A stretch of DNA of 64,000 nt from Candidatus Poribacteria bacterium (GTDB lineage Bacteria > Poribacteria > WGA-4E > WGA-3G), in contig JAGFCA010000075.1 of NCBI GenBank assembly GCA_022394755.1, positions 30,499 through 94,498 on the forward strand, given 5' to 3'. The notes under the pieces are model-generated. The model saw only the letters and a program-made list of their open reading frames with translations. It searched no databases and was not told where the DNA came from. Below, piece by piece: positions 9,572 to 18,210 of the stretch. The position numbers and the translations under genes were made by a program. How positions within the stretch are numbered: the stretch's first letter is position 1; each line of letters begins with the position of its first letter.

Positions 9572-9901
9572 ATGACAAAAACTAATAAGATACCAACCGT
9601 AAAACTTATCTATAGAGCAAAAATTGATGCCAGAAGAAATATTTCAATTTGGTTATGGATATTTATCGGTTTGTTAATTGGGCTTATCCCATATATTAAA
9701 ATACCATTATTAATTCTGGGTTGTCTTCTGGTTTATTTTCTAACACCAAAGATAAATCTATCCACACCAGAACTAATCCAAAGATACTCTGAACATCCCG
9801 CATTATATACAAAACACTATAGGTATCGAGTTAAATTGATTCGTTTGTTTAATATATTTTTTGGATGGGTATGTGGACTAATTATTTTATCGTTTCTGTA
9901 A
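9572..9901 (+). CDS. small membrane protein of unknown function
   Basis: A 109-residue protein with a basic N-terminus (about 22 residues), two closely spaced hydrophobic helices (ISIWLWIFIGLLIGLIPYI and a following segment ending in VYFLTP), a basic/aromatic loop (YSEHPALYTKHYRYRVKLI) and a C-terminal helix. Three membrane spans are predicted by eye. No family is recognised. It lies 16 bases after the PhyH pseudogene and 18 bases before the DUF202 gene, so the three genes probably share a transcript. Confidence 0.6.
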   Translation: MTKTNKIPTVKLIYRAKIDARRNISIWLWIFIGLLIGLIPYIKIPLLILGCLLVYFLTPKINLSTPELIQRYSEHPALYTKHYRYRVKLIRLFNIFFGWVCGLIILSFL

Positions 9902-9919
9902 AGGAGTAAAAATCAATCT

Positions 9920-10258
9920 ATGCCGGAAAAATCAACTCCGTATGATGGTATAAAAGGACAACTTATTCTCAGAGATCATCTTGCCGCAGACAGAACAATT
10001 CTGGCAAATGAAAGAACATTTCTTGCATATATTCGTACTGCATTAACTCTATTTGTCGCTGGTTTATCATTTATTCATTTTGAAATTGTAACTAAAATGG
10101 TTAGTTCACCATTGGCTGATAGGACAATTGGACTTGGGTTAATGCTATTAGGTTCAATTACTTTCTTTCTTGGTCTGTATAGATATAACCGAATGAAAGC
10201 ACTTATAAGAGAAATTAAGCAAAGAGAATTAGCAGAAGGAATTACTTATGAAGATTAG
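9920..10258 (+). CDS. DUF202 (YidH-type) membrane protein
   Basis: A 112-residue protein with the DUF202 signature: RDHLAADRTILANERTFLAYIRTALTLFVAGLSF, followed by two further hydrophobic helices and a basic C-terminus. Three transmembrane segments are expected. Family members are small inner-membrane proteins of unknown function. AAGGAG lies upstream of ATG 9920. The 3' end overlaps the start of the dehydrogenase gene by 11 bases, suggesting coupled translation. Confidence 0.85.
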   Translation: MPEKSTPYDGIKGQLILRDHLAADRTILANERTFLAYIRTALTLFVAGLSFIHFEIVTKMVSSPLADRTIGLGLMLLGSITFFLGLYRYNRMKALIREIKQRELAEGITYED

Positions 10259-11267
10259 AGAAGTTGTTGTAACGGGACAAAACCAAGTAGAACTGCAAAC
10301 AAATGAATTTGATGATACTATTCAGTCCCCCAACGAAGTATTGATTGATACTGAATATACATTTATTAGTAGTGGAACAGAATTAGCAAATTATACAGGT
10401 AATGAACCGAAGGTATTTCAGCCTGGTTCATGGTGTGCATATCCCTGGCGTTCAGGGTATGCTAATGTTGGTATTGTGAGGGAAGTTGGATCTAACGTCA
10501 CAAAAACTGTTCCTGGAGATCGTGTGTTTACTTATGGACGACATGCATCAATTATTAGATATTCACAAGATCGTCTGATTGCACCGGTTCCAGATTCTAT
10601 TGATCCGGCTGTTGTCGCAGCCTCACGAATGGCAGGGGTTGCTATGACAGGGATAATTGTCTCAGAGATTGCAACGAATTCAAGAGTTATTGTATTTGGT
10701 TTAGGTTTGGTAGGAAATCTGGTGTCTCAAATGTTCCAAATTCATGGATGTAGAGTAATTGGGGTAGATCCTGTTGATGGAAGACGTGCTTTAGCTAAGA
10801 AGTGTGGTATAAATCATACTGTGGGTGGAGATAATGACCAAGTGCAAAAATCTATCAACGAAATTACGAATGGTGAACTGGGAGACATTACTGTAGATGC
10901 AGTCGGGCACAGTAGTGTTGTAATGCAGGCACTCCGTGCTACCGCCACTCATGGACAACTTGTTATACTCGGTTCCCCGCGCGTATCTGTCACTGGGGAT
11001 TTAACGGAACTCCTTTCTGATACACATTTACGATGGATAACAATTAGAGGAGCATTAGAATGGTGTGTACCAATGTATCCAGATACGGGTAACAACATCT
11101 CTCAATTTAGTAAACAACAGACGATTTTTGACTGGATGTCGCGTGGACAATTAAAGGTTGAACCATTAATATCACATATACTCAAACCAGATGCAATAAA
11201 ACAAGCATACGATGGATTGTTGAATGAATCTAATACCTATACTGGTGTCGTCTTAGATTGGAAGTAA
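10248..11267 (+). CDS. zinc-binding-dehydrogenase-type (MDR) oxidoreductase
   Basis: A 339-residue medium-chain dehydrogenase/reductase. A GroES-like N-terminal domain (TYTFISSGTELANYTG) precedes a Rossmann domain with the nucleotide motif VIVFGLGLVGNLVSQM near residue 145 and a C-terminal QAYDGLLNESNTYTGVVLDW. The cysteines and histidines of the structural and catalytic zinc sites of classical alcohol dehydrogenases are not apparent, and the ISSGTE motif is like that of sorbitol-dehydrogenase-like or bi-domain oxidoreductases. NAD(P)-dependent oxidoreduction of an unknown metabolite is likely. It overlaps the DUF202 gene and is followed by a long gene-free stretch. Confidence 0.85.
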   Translation: MKIREVVVTGQNQVELQTNEFDDTIQSPNEVLIDTEYTFISSGTELANYTGNEPKVFQPGSWCAYPWRSGYANVGIVREVGSNVTKTVPGDRVFTYGRHASIIRYSQDRLIAPVPDSIDPAVVAASRMAGVAMTGIIVSEIATNSRVIVFGLGLVGNLVSQMFQIHGCRVIGVDPVDGRRALAKKCGINHTVGGDNDQVQKSINEITNGELGDITVDAVGHSSVVMQALRATATHGQLVILGSPRVSVTGDLTELLSDTHLRWITIRGALEWCVPMYPDTGNNISQFSKQQTIFDWMSRGQLKVEPLISHILKPDAIKQAYDGLLNESNTYTGVVLDWK

Positions 11268-11920
11268 AGTATTTCTATTTTCCACAATTCAAAGCTTAAT
11301 CCGCTATCAGTATTCATAGAGAACCTACTCATAGAAAATGACTTTATAATACTCATTTCATAACGTAGAACTTCGTACTATGTGGGATCTGTTACCTATT
11401 GATTGTTGTAAACACTGCCTGTGTTGTGAATTTTGTTCTATACCCTAAATGCTTGCATTGGGGTAAGCCACCTTATCAGAGACTTTTCCCTACCAGGACA
11501 AAACACAAAGACAGATACCGATTGACTTTAATCTAATCATTTTTTCTTCAAAATATAACTAACATGCTTGGATAACAAAACGTTTAATTGTGAAATAGGA
11601 ATATAATGAGATGGACTTTGTAATGTTGGCTAATCTTGTACCTTCTATTATATCCATAAAGCTGGTTTCTTATTTTGACAGACTTGAGAGTAAGGTAAGC
11701 GAGATTGTGCAATCCAGTGCAAACCAAGTAGAGGTTGCTGGCCTCTGGACACAAGCATCTCTGTATTATTATAGTATCAAACGTTGTCGTACCGATTAGG
11801 GAGTCAGTGTTCCGCATCGGTAGTATTGGAACCATCACTGGTGCATTCTAAAAGAACTCTTCGATACAATCCACACTTGCCGTGTATTATTAATATCAAT
11901 CGTATAAGGTAAAACCAGAG

Positions 11921-12030
11921 TTATTTAGTTTTTGATATTTTATGCAATTATATTCACATTCGTGAATACTCTTGTAGGTTGGGTAGAGCAAAGCGAAACC
12001 CAACATGTATTGTTCTTGTTAGGCATTATC
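11921..12030 (+). repeat. dispersed two-hairpin repeat, copy A
   Basis: The sequence matches 63894-64000 over about 105 bases in the same orientation. It contains a small hairpin TTCAC-ATTC-GTGAA and a larger one GTTGGGT (11978-11984)/ACCCAAC (11998-12004) around a GCAAAGCG-type loop, then a shared TGTATTGTTC tail. The copies differ by a paired T-A to C-G change in the second stem. Similar GTTGGGT/ACCCAAC hairpins are frequent intergenic repeats in many bacterial genomes. Confidence 0.75.
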
Positions 12031-12115
12031 AATCTCAACCCAAGATGCAAGATAAACTCAAAGTAACACACCTCAATAGGATTTTCGTAAAACTAAATAA
12101 CCGTACGGTAAAACA

Positions 12116-12383
12116 GGGTGTGTAAATAAATTGTCACTATAGGTATTTTCATTTCTGAATCGCAGATTACACGGATTACGCAGAAAAGAGGGGTTTTGTA
12201 AGGATGGCGTTTTTTGAAAGACAAAAAACATTACTCACCTCAAGAGAATTTCCCTCACCAGAAACTGTTCCGTGAAATCCGCGTAATCCGCGTAATCCGT
12301 GATTCTGATAACTCAAACAAACATAATTGAATAAACTTATCTCACTAAAGGAACTCTTAAAATGACAAAAACTTTACATACCC
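12116..12383 (+). mobile_element. MITE-like non-coding element, copy 1
   Basis: About 268 bases bounded by imperfect terminal inverted repeats: GGGTGTGTAAATAAATTGTCA at the left (12116) and TGACAAAAACTTTACATACCC at the right (to 12383), 16 of 21 positions complementary. An 8-base direct repeat TAAAACAG lies at 12109-12116 and 12386-12393, as expected of a target-site duplication, though offset by 2 bases at the right. Inside are two inverted GATTACRCGGATTACGC-type repeats around an A/T-rich centre. The left end continues ACTATAGGTA, which is shared in inverse orientation with the element at 27.7-28.1 kb. There is no coding sequence, so mobilisation would need a transposase in trans. Confidence 0.6.
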
Positions 12384-12399
12384 ACTAAAACAGATTTAC

Positions 12400-12428
12400 T
12401 TGAAATCCATTCTCATTTATGGTATAAT
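12400..12428 (+). promoter_or_regulatory. sigma-70 promoter of rpsO-pnp
   Basis: TTGAAA (12400-12405) and a perfect TATAAT (12423-12428) are separated by 17 bases. The promoter starts 16 bases after the MITE-like element and gives an rpsO leader of about 125 bases. Confidence 0.85.
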
Positions 12429-12467
12429 AACCTTAGAATTAAGGAAACCATATAAGCTAAAAATTAG

Positions 12468-12500
12468 GCACGGCAAAACTGTTTCCGTCGTGCTTTTGTT
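12468..12500 (+). promoter_or_regulatory. rpsO leader hairpin with T-run
   Basis: GCACGG (from 12468) pairs imperfectly with CCGTCGTGC (to 12493) and is followed by TTTTGTT. It looks like an attenuator in the rpsO 5' leader. In other bacteria S15 represses its own mRNA through leader structure; whether that happens here is inference. Confidence 0.45.
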
Positions 12501-12559
12501 CTATCATAGGTTTCTAATATTCTATATTTGAATTATAGAAAACAGGGAGGTGAGATGAT

Positions 12560-12850
12560 TTGGCAATTGATGCAACAAGGAAGCAGGAGATTATACAAAA
12601 GCATCAAATACATGATAAAGACACCGGTTCGCCAGAGGCACAGGTCGCGGTATTAAATGCACGGATTCAGGAATTAACGCAACATTTTCAGACGCATAAA
12701 AAAGATCACCATTCAAGACATGGACTATTTCGTTTGGTTGGAAAACAACGCCGTTTGTTAAGATACGTCTATAAGAAAGACGTCCCAAGATATTACCGTT
12801 TAATAAATGAACTTGGAATTCGCGACACAATCGGTTCACAAAGAAGTTAA
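12560..12850 (+). CDS. rpsO: 30S ribosomal protein S15
   Basis: A 96-residue protein with the full S15 pattern: KQEIIQKHQIHDKDTGSPEA, HFQTHKKDHHSRHGLF and LVGKQRRLLRYVYKKD. S15 binds 16S rRNA helix 22 and is a primary binder in assembly of the small-subunit platform. The start is TTG at 12560, chosen because GGAGGTGA (12547-12554) is correctly spaced and the next residues (AIDATRKQEII) align with S15 N-termini. An ATG at 12556 is out of frame. rpsO-pnp is the conserved bacterial order, 40 bases apart. Confidence 0.97.
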   Translation: MAIDATRKQEIIQKHQIHDKDTGSPEAQVAVLNARIQELTQHFQTHKKDHHSRHGLFRLVGKQRRLLRYVYKKDVPRYYRLINELGIRDTIGSQRS

Positions 12851-12890
12851 GTATTCCACCGTAAGCATTTTGGTATTAGGAGGATGATTA

Positions 12891-15206
12891 GTGAAAGTAG
12901 AAATGCAACTCGGAAGCGAAAAGCTATCGATTGAAATGGGGAAAGTTGCTAAACAAGCAGATGGGGCCGTTTGGGTACAATACGGTGGAACAGTTGTGTT
13001 AGTGACGGTAGTGGCAGATGATTCTGAAAATGACCTTGATTTTTTCCCTTTGACTGTAGATTATAGAGAAAGAGCCTACGCTGCAGGACGTATACCAACA
13101 GTATATGGCAGACGTGAACCTCGACCAGGAACAAATGAACAACTTGTCGCACGTCTAATTGACCATTGTATCCGTCCACTTTTCCCTAAGGATTTTAAAG
13201 CTGAAGTTCAAGTACTGTGTACGGTCTTGTCTTCAGATGGTATTCATCCAGCTGATGTACCAGCATTAATTGGTACATCCGCTGCATTATCTGTATCAGA
13301 TATTCCATTCAACGGTCCAGTAGCAGCAGTAACCGTTGGAAAAAAAGATGATAAATTAGTTATTAACCCAACTTATGAAGAATTACACAGTTCAGAAGTA
13401 GAACTTTTTGTAAGTGGTACAGCAAACGCAGTGATGTCTGTTGAAGGGGGAGGAAATGAAATACCAGACGATGAAGTTATAGATACAATTATCACTGCTC
13501 ATGAAGAAATTAAAGAAATAATTAAGCTCCAAGAAGGTATTGTTGCTGTTTTTAGTGAGGAAAAACGTGAATTTGAAGCTAAGAATGTTGAAGATACATT
13601 GAATTCACGGGTTAGAGATCTCGCTACTTCACGCATTCGTGAATCCATCGGAATGTCAGATAAGAAACAACGTGAAGATTTTTTAGAACAAATCCAATCA
13701 GATATACTATCTGAAATTCAAGATGATGGACCAGATGTAATTGACCCAATTGCTGAAAAAGATGCAAAATCAATTCTAAGTGATATTGAGAAAGAAGAGA
13801 TGCGCCAAGCCATCTTGAGTGAAGGTAAACGAGTTGATGGACGTGGCGTTACCGATATACGTTCTATATCGGGAGAAGTCGCTCTATTACCAAGAACACA
13901 CGGGTCCGCCTTATTTTCACGCGGACAAACACAAGCATTGTGTGTAACAACTCTTGGCACATCAGGTGACGAAGATGTTCAACGCGGTTTGGATGGAGAA
14001 GTCAGACGTGCATTCTTTTTACATTACAATTTCCCACCCTTTAGTACCGGTGAAGTAAAACGAATGATGGGACCAGGTCGACGTGAGATCGGACACGGTT
14101 CTCTTGCACAGAAGGCACTTGAGCCGGTCATACCAGCAAAAGAAGATTTCAATTATACTATACGCGTTGTATCAGAGATCTTGGAATCGAATGCTTCATC
14201 ATCAATGGCTACTGTTTGTGGGGCATCACTGTCTCTATTGGATGCAGGCGTGCCATTAAAAAGACCCGTTGCAGGAATCGGTGTTGGTCTCATCAAAGAA
14301 GGTGAACATGAAGCGATTTTAACCGATATGTTGGGTACTGAAGATTTTCTCGGCGATATGGATTTTAAGATTGCTGGTACCACCGAAGGTGTAACCGCTA
14401 TCCAAATGGATATAAAAATTGATGGAGTTACTCCTGAACTTATGCGTCGGGCAATTCATCAAGCAAAAGAAGCACGACTTTCTGTTATAGATCAAATGAA
14501 CGCTGTAATTAGTCAACCTCGTGCTGAATTATCCGAATACGCACCAAGAATATATTCACTTCAGATCGCGCCACAAAAAATAAAAGATCTCATCGGTCCA
14601 CGTGGTAAGACTGTTCAAGGTATTCAAGAGGAAACTAATACGACGATCAACATTGATGATGATGGTTCTGTCGAAATTGCCTCTACAAGTGCAGAAGATG
14701 TTAGACGCGCTGAAGAAAAAATACGCGCTGTAACAGCAATGCCTGAAATCGGAAAGGAATATGAAGGAAAAGTTGTCAGAACGGCATCCTTTGGTGCTTT
14801 CGTAGAGATTCTTCCTGGAAAAGATGGACTTGTTCATATTTCACAGATGGGTAATGGATATGTTCGTAGAGCTGAAGATGTCATGAAAGTTGGCGATGAA
14901 GTTACTGTTAAAATCTTGACAATTGATGAACAAGGTAGAATTGATTTATCACTTATCGCTGCAAACGGTGTTCCTCTTGAAGAACTTGATACATCCTCTG
15001 ATTCTGATTCTGATCCCAGTTCTGACTCAGATAATGACTCTGATCAAGATCAGCGAGAACCTCGTGAGCAGAATAGATCAAACTATCGAGATAATCGTCA
15101 AAACAGAGACAATCGTGATCGACGAAACAATCGTGATCAGCAACGTGATAATTCGCGAGATAACAGAAATCGCAGGTCTCCCCGTATTCCTAAAGGTAGG
15201 TTCTAA
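12891..15206 (+). CDS. pnp: polyribonucleotide nucleotidyltransferase (PNPase)
   Basis: A 771-residue phosphorolytic 3'-5' exoribonuclease of mRNA turnover. The domains in order are RNase PH 1 (residues about 10-145), an all-helical linker, RNase PH 2 (about 320-550, with SGEVALLPRTHGSALFSRGQ), KH (IGPRGKTVQGIQEET near 568), and S1 (GKVVRTASFGAFVEILPGKDG near 625). After S1 comes an unusual tail of about 75 residues: an Asp/Ser run followed by an Arg/Asn/Asp-rich segment (DNRQNRDNRDRRNNRD), probably disordered and able to contact RNA or protein. The start is GTG at 12891 after AGGAGG. Co-transcribed with rpsO. Confidence 0.97.
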   Translation: MKVEMQLGSEKLSIEMGKVAKQADGAVWVQYGGTVVLVTVVADDSENDLDFFPLTVDYRERAYAAGRIPTVYGRREPRPGTNEQLVARLIDHCIRPLFPKDFKAEVQVLCTVLSSDGIHPADVPALIGTSAALSVSDIPFNGPVAAVTVGKKDDKLVINPTYEELHSSEVELFVSGTANAVMSVEGGGNEIPDDEVIDTIITAHEEIKEIIKLQEGIVAVFSEEKREFEAKNVEDTLNSRVRDLATSRIRESIGMSDKKQREDFLEQIQSDILSEIQDDGPDVIDPIAEKDAKSILSDIEKEEMRQAILSEGKRVDGRGVTDIRSISGEVALLPRTHGSALFSRGQTQALCVTTLGTSGDEDVQRGLDGEVRRAFFLHYNFPPFSTGEVKRMMGPGRREIGHGSLAQKALEPVIPAKEDFNYTIRVVSEILESNASSSMATVCGASLSLLDAGVPLKRPVAGIGVGLIKEGEHEAILTDMLGTEDFLGDMDFKIAGTTEGVTAIQMDIKIDGVTPELMRRAIHQAKEARLSVIDQMNAVISQPRAELSEYAPRIYSLQIAPQKIKDLIGPRGKTVQGIQEETNTTINIDDDGSVEIASTSAEDVRRAEEKIRAVTAMPEIGKEYEGKVVRTASFGAFVEILPGKDGLVHISQMGNGYVRRAEDVMKVGDEVTVKILTIDEQGRIDLSLIAANGVPLEELDTSSDSDSDPSSDSDNDSDQDQREPREQNRSNYRDNRQNRDNRDRRNNRDQQRDNSRDNRNRRSPRIPKGRF

Positions 15207-15281
15207 TTTGTAGTATCTGTAATGAAAAGAACTAAGAATTAGTTCACTTGGAGAGACTCACACTTTACAGTCATTAAAATC

Positions 15282-15358
15282 GGCGAATTTCAAATACTGA
15301 CAACTTACTCTTTATTCAGGGTAAGGTGTAAAACGGATTTTGATTTTCGCCTTTTATT
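15282..15358 (+). terminator. branched terminator-like structure after pnp
   Basis: GGCGAATTTCAAA (15282-15294) pairs with TTTGATTTTCGCC (15339-15351), 11 of 13 positions. An inner hairpin CTTACTC/GGGTAAG sits in the loop, and the outer stem is followed by TTTTATTATT. It fits a rho-independent terminator for rpsO-pnp, though the long loop could also be a structured leader of the next gene. Confidence 0.55.
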
Positions 15359-15378
15359 ATTACTAAATAGGGGCACAC

Positions 15379-15654
15379 ATGAGAAATCGTAATACGAGAG
15401 TTAGAAGACATCTTCAACTTAATAAAGGTGATTTACTATCACAGAAATGGATGACTAATCTTCTAACTATCGTTCTCCTGATATTAATAATAGCATTTAT
15501 TACATTATCTATTCCTTCGATAAAAAAACAGGTAGTTAATTTTGTAAGAGTGTTGTTATATGGGAAAGAAAAAGGACCTGCACGCCCAAAGGTTGCTCCA
15601 GTTCGTTTGTATAATCCATTACCATTGAATCTAAATTTTCTTCAAGGATATTAA
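15379..15654 (+). CDS. small single-span membrane protein, unknown
   Basis: A 91-residue protein with a basic N-terminus (MRNRNTRVRRHLQL), one strongly hydrophobic helix (TNLLTIVLLILIIAFITLSI) and a basic, proline-rich C-terminus. The topology is probably N-in with a periplasmic tail. No family is recognised. AGGGG lies just upstream of ATG 15379. It ends two bases before the LptE-like gene, so a role in envelope biogenesis is plausible from context only. Confidence 0.65.
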   Translation: MRNRNTRVRRHLQLNKGDLLSQKWMTNLLTIVLLILIIAFITLSIPSIKKQVVNFVRVLLYGKEKGPARPKVAPVRLYNPLPLNLNFLQGY

Positions 15655-15656
15655 GC

Positions 15657-16253
15657 ATGTATATGTATCTTCTTCATTCTTATAAGTCATATATACAGAA
15701 AAAACCTTTGGATATGTCAAGTTTGCCACAGAAATGGTCTAACCTGTCATACCTTGTTTGTTTTATATTTACTTTAACAGTACTTATCGGTGGTTGTGGT
15801 TATGTTTCTACTTCATCATATCTTGAGCATATAGATACAATACGGATAGAACCAATTCAGATTCTTGATGCAGATATTGCTTATGACAATGTTACTCAAA
15901 AACCTTATGATGAAGTAATTCATGATAAATTGACCAATCGTTTTAATCGTAAATGGAGTGATGGTTCAGATTCCAAGTTTACTATACGGATTATGGACTA
16001 TGATATTAAGGAACAAGGATATGGTCCAAGTGGGAATGTAGAAATGTTACGTATGAGTTTACAGGTAGAGTATGAGTTCATTGATAATGTAAGGAATAAT
16101 CTCATCGCAAGAACTGATAATCATCTGCAAATACATGATTTTTATATTGTTGAGAATCGAGGAGAACCACCAGAGACTGTTGATCAAGCGAAAACTTTGA
16201 TAATTGACGAACTTATTGAGGATCTATACAATCAACTTGCAGAACAATGGTAA
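15657..16253 (+). CDS. lptE: LptE-like LPS-assembly lipoprotein
   Basis: A 198-residue lipoprotein. A long N-terminal region leads to a hydrophobic segment and lipobox LIGGCGY, where the Cys would be the lipidated residue near position 46. It is followed by SSYLEHIDTIRIEPIQ, matching the LptE start 'GCGY...IxxIxVxxF', and ends with ELIEDLYNQLAEQW, the typical LptE C-terminal helix. LptE plugs the LptD barrel and helps deliver LPS to the outer surface. The start is ATG 15657 with AAGGA 8 bases upstream; ATG 15714 (MSSLPQKW) would give a signal peptide of more normal length. Its presence indicates an LPS-containing outer membrane. Confidence 0.75.
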   Translation: MYMYLLHSYKSYIQKKPLDMSSLPQKWSNLSYLVCFIFTLTVLIGGCGYVSTSSYLEHIDTIRIEPIQILDADIAYDNVTQKPYDEVIHDKLTNRFNRKWSDGSDSKFTIRIMDYDIKEQGYGPSGNVEMLRMSLQVEYEFIDNVRNNLIARTDNHLQIHDFYIVENRGEPPETVDQAKTLIIDELIEDLYNQLAEQW

Positions 16254-16257
16254 TATT

Positions 16258-17319
16258 ATGAGAAATATTAGACCTGTTTTGCTGAGTTTATTTTTTATCT
16301 TTTTACTTTCGTGTCAACAAGAACAGGGTAATTATACAACGGTTAATCAAGATGGAAGATTTATATTTGGAATTTGGAATGCGCCAACAAAAAAAATCGC
16401 TTCTGATGTAATTCCTGTAGTCTTAGATAGAATTCGTATAAATTCCACGAATTATACATTAAATAAAAAAAGTGAAAATAATCCTAACAAAGAAAATCAA
16501 GAATCAAATAAAAATAGCAGATTTATCTTAAACGATCAACCACTTAAATATATAACTACTGCAGCCCCTGAAACACTATTACCTAAAGATGGTGATACCA
16601 AAGATTGGGTACATTCAGGAATCCCTTCTACCTATAACTCCGAGACACTATATAATGATCGATTCGTTTCACCAGAGATTTATCACAATTATGGGTTTCA
16701 GCGACAAGCTGAAGTGGAATACCTTAGTGCGAAACATCGATCTATCCCCTTAATCTTAGTTGAAATATTTGATATGGGTTCTCCAGAGAACGCATTTGGA
16801 ATATATAGTGTGTTCTCATATTCACATCAAGATTTCGAATGGATTGGATGTAAAGCACTTATTTCACCAAAATATGTGCGATTCTGGAAAGGGAAGTATT
16901 TTATCCAAATTGAAGGTTATGAGATTGCAACACCAATTAAAAATGGTATGATTGACCTTGCAAAAGTAATAGTAAATAGTATAAAGGATGTGCCTCAAGA
17001 AATTCCGTTGTTTAAACTGTTGCCACTACCTTTGATCAAAGGTAGTGAAGAATACTTTTCTAATAATTGGACACTACATTATATTGATAAGGCACTACCA
17101 AAAATTATCCCGGAATTAACCAGTGGGTCAATAGGAATTTCTGCAAAATACTATGATAAAGAGAATAAGAAATCACTAAATCCGTATACGATATTTCTCT
17201 TCAATTATCCTAATGAGTCAGATGCAAAATCCGCGTATATGGACTATCGTAACAACTTACAAACTGAGAAAGTTCGTGCAATTGAATCGAATAACAGTAG
17301 TATTACAATAAGTGAATAG
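16258..17319 (+). CDS. DUF6599 family lipoprotein
   Basis: A 353-residue protein with a signal peptide and lipobox LLSCQQ (Cys near residue 17). The middle of the protein has the DUF6599 pattern: a VSPEIYHNYGFQRQAEVEYL segment, then LVEIFDMGSPENAFGIYS, then WKGKYFIQIEG. The family's function is unknown; members are common in anaerobes and candidate phyla. ATG 16258 lies 4 bases after the lptE stop; an upstream TTG inside lptE is less likely because it would bury the signal peptide. Probably envelope-associated and co-transcribed with lptE. Confidence 0.75.
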   Translation: MRNIRPVLLSLFFIFLLSCQQEQGNYTTVNQDGRFIFGIWNAPTKKIASDVIPVVLDRIRINSTNYTLNKKSENNPNKENQESNKNSRFILNDQPLKYITTAAPETLLPKDGDTKDWVHSGIPSTYNSETLYNDRFVSPEIYHNYGFQRQAEVEYLSAKHRSIPLILVEIFDMGSPENAFGIYSVFSYSHQDFEWIGCKALISPKYVRFWKGKYFIQIEGYEIATPIKNGMIDLAKVIVNSIKDVPQEIPLFKLLPLPLIKGSEEYFSNNWTLHYIDKALPKIIPELTSGSIGISAKYYDKENKKSLNPYTIFLFNYPNESDAKSAYMDYRNNLQTEKVRAIESNNSSITISE

Positions 17320-17400
17320 GTTTTAGAATTTTAGTAATTATTCATATTAAAAACTTGGGATAATTATAAAAATCCAACGCTATTGATTAAAGGAGTAATT

Positions 17401-18156
17401 ATGCGTGGTGATTTTGAAGCATATCTGAATGATGACTTTCGTGATGATTCTGGTAATTTGAACCTAAACACACTTCTTGAATTAGAAGATGAAGCATCTA
17501 TGGATGTAGCAGTCATCATGCCTACCCCTCAACCCGATCCACAGAATAGTGAACTCGGAGATGTTATACGAGGGAACGAACGAGCACTTGGTTGTTCACT
17601 TATACATCCTACCGAACCTGATCCTATTCAGAAAGTTAAATTATCTGCAGATGAATGGGGGATGCGTGGTATTAAACTTATGCCTGCGATTCACAATTAC
17701 AATGTAGATGATCCAATGGTACGACCTGTCGTTGAAGCAGCCAGAGATTGTGGTTTGATCATCTCAATTCATTCTGGACCAAATAATTGTCATCCAAATC
17801 GGATAGGTACAGTAGCAAGTTGGGTACCAGAAACTCCTGTCATTATGGATCACATGGGATTTCCAGATGATTTGGATGATGCTATTTCACAAGCAAAGAA
17901 AAACAAGAATATCTATTTAGGAACAACTATCCTACGTTTTCATCGTCGTTGGGGAACAGATCCTGATACAGTTGTACCTACAGAAGTTAAAAATGCTATT
18001 GATACACTTGGACCTGAACAAGTTGTGTTTGGATCTAACTTACCTGAATACCGACCAATTCAAGTTGTAAACGCAATAAAACGTTTGAAACTTGGAGACG
18101 ATGCTGAAGCATTAATATTCGGTGATAATCTTGCTCGAATTTATGGATTAACGTAA
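17401..18156 (+). CDS. amidohydrolase-2-like TIM-barrel protein with altered metal site
   Basis: A 251-residue protein resembling the amidohydrolase_2 (ACMSD/OHCU decarboxylase-like) family: GMRGIKLMPAIHNYNVDDP, LIISIHSG, ETPVIMDHMGFP and ARIYGL at the end. Two classical metal-site elements are absent. The N-terminal HxH strand is not present (the protein begins MRGDFEAYL), and the final strand usually reading GTDxP is GSNLPE, with Asn for Asp. It may be non-hydrolytic or inactive. ATG 17401 follows AAGGAG at ideal spacing. It precedes gcvT by 54 bases on the same strand. Confidence 0.75.
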   Translation: MRGDFEAYLNDDFRDDSGNLNLNTLLELEDEASMDVAVIMPTPQPDPQNSELGDVIRGNERALGCSLIHPTEPDPIQKVKLSADEWGMRGIKLMPAIHNYNVDDPMVRPVVEAARDCGLIISIHSGPNNCHPNRIGTVASWVPETPVIMDHMGFPDDLDDAISQAKKNKNIYLGTTILRFHRRWGTDPDTVVPTEVKNAIDTLGPEQVVFGSNLPEYRPIQVVNAIKRLKLGDDAEALIFGDNLARIYGLT

Positions 18157-18210
18157 TCACTCATCTATCATAGTCGTTTAGTAAATAAATATTATCCATA
18201 GGTAAGAGAC

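Larger units (their letters stand above)
11268..12399. other. gene-poor repeat-bearing stretch
   Basis: About 1.1 kb without a convincing gene. It begins with about 650 AT-rich bases including a small imperfect hairpin near 11360-11383, then carries a dispersed GTAGG...CGAAACCC repeat (11921-12030) and a MITE-like element (12116-12383), and ends at the rpsO promoter. Short open frames near 11611-11799 have no ribosome-binding site and no recognisable content. Confidence 0.6.

Noticed and set aside
11611..11799. 62-codon open frame in the gene-poor stretch
   Set aside because: No ribosome-binding site, no recognisable sequence, and it lies among repeats; likely chance.
18157..18210. Glycine riboswitch before gcvT
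   Set aside because: Only 54 bases separate the genes, too short for an aptamer, and no conserved core is seen; the gcvH upstream gap is equally short.
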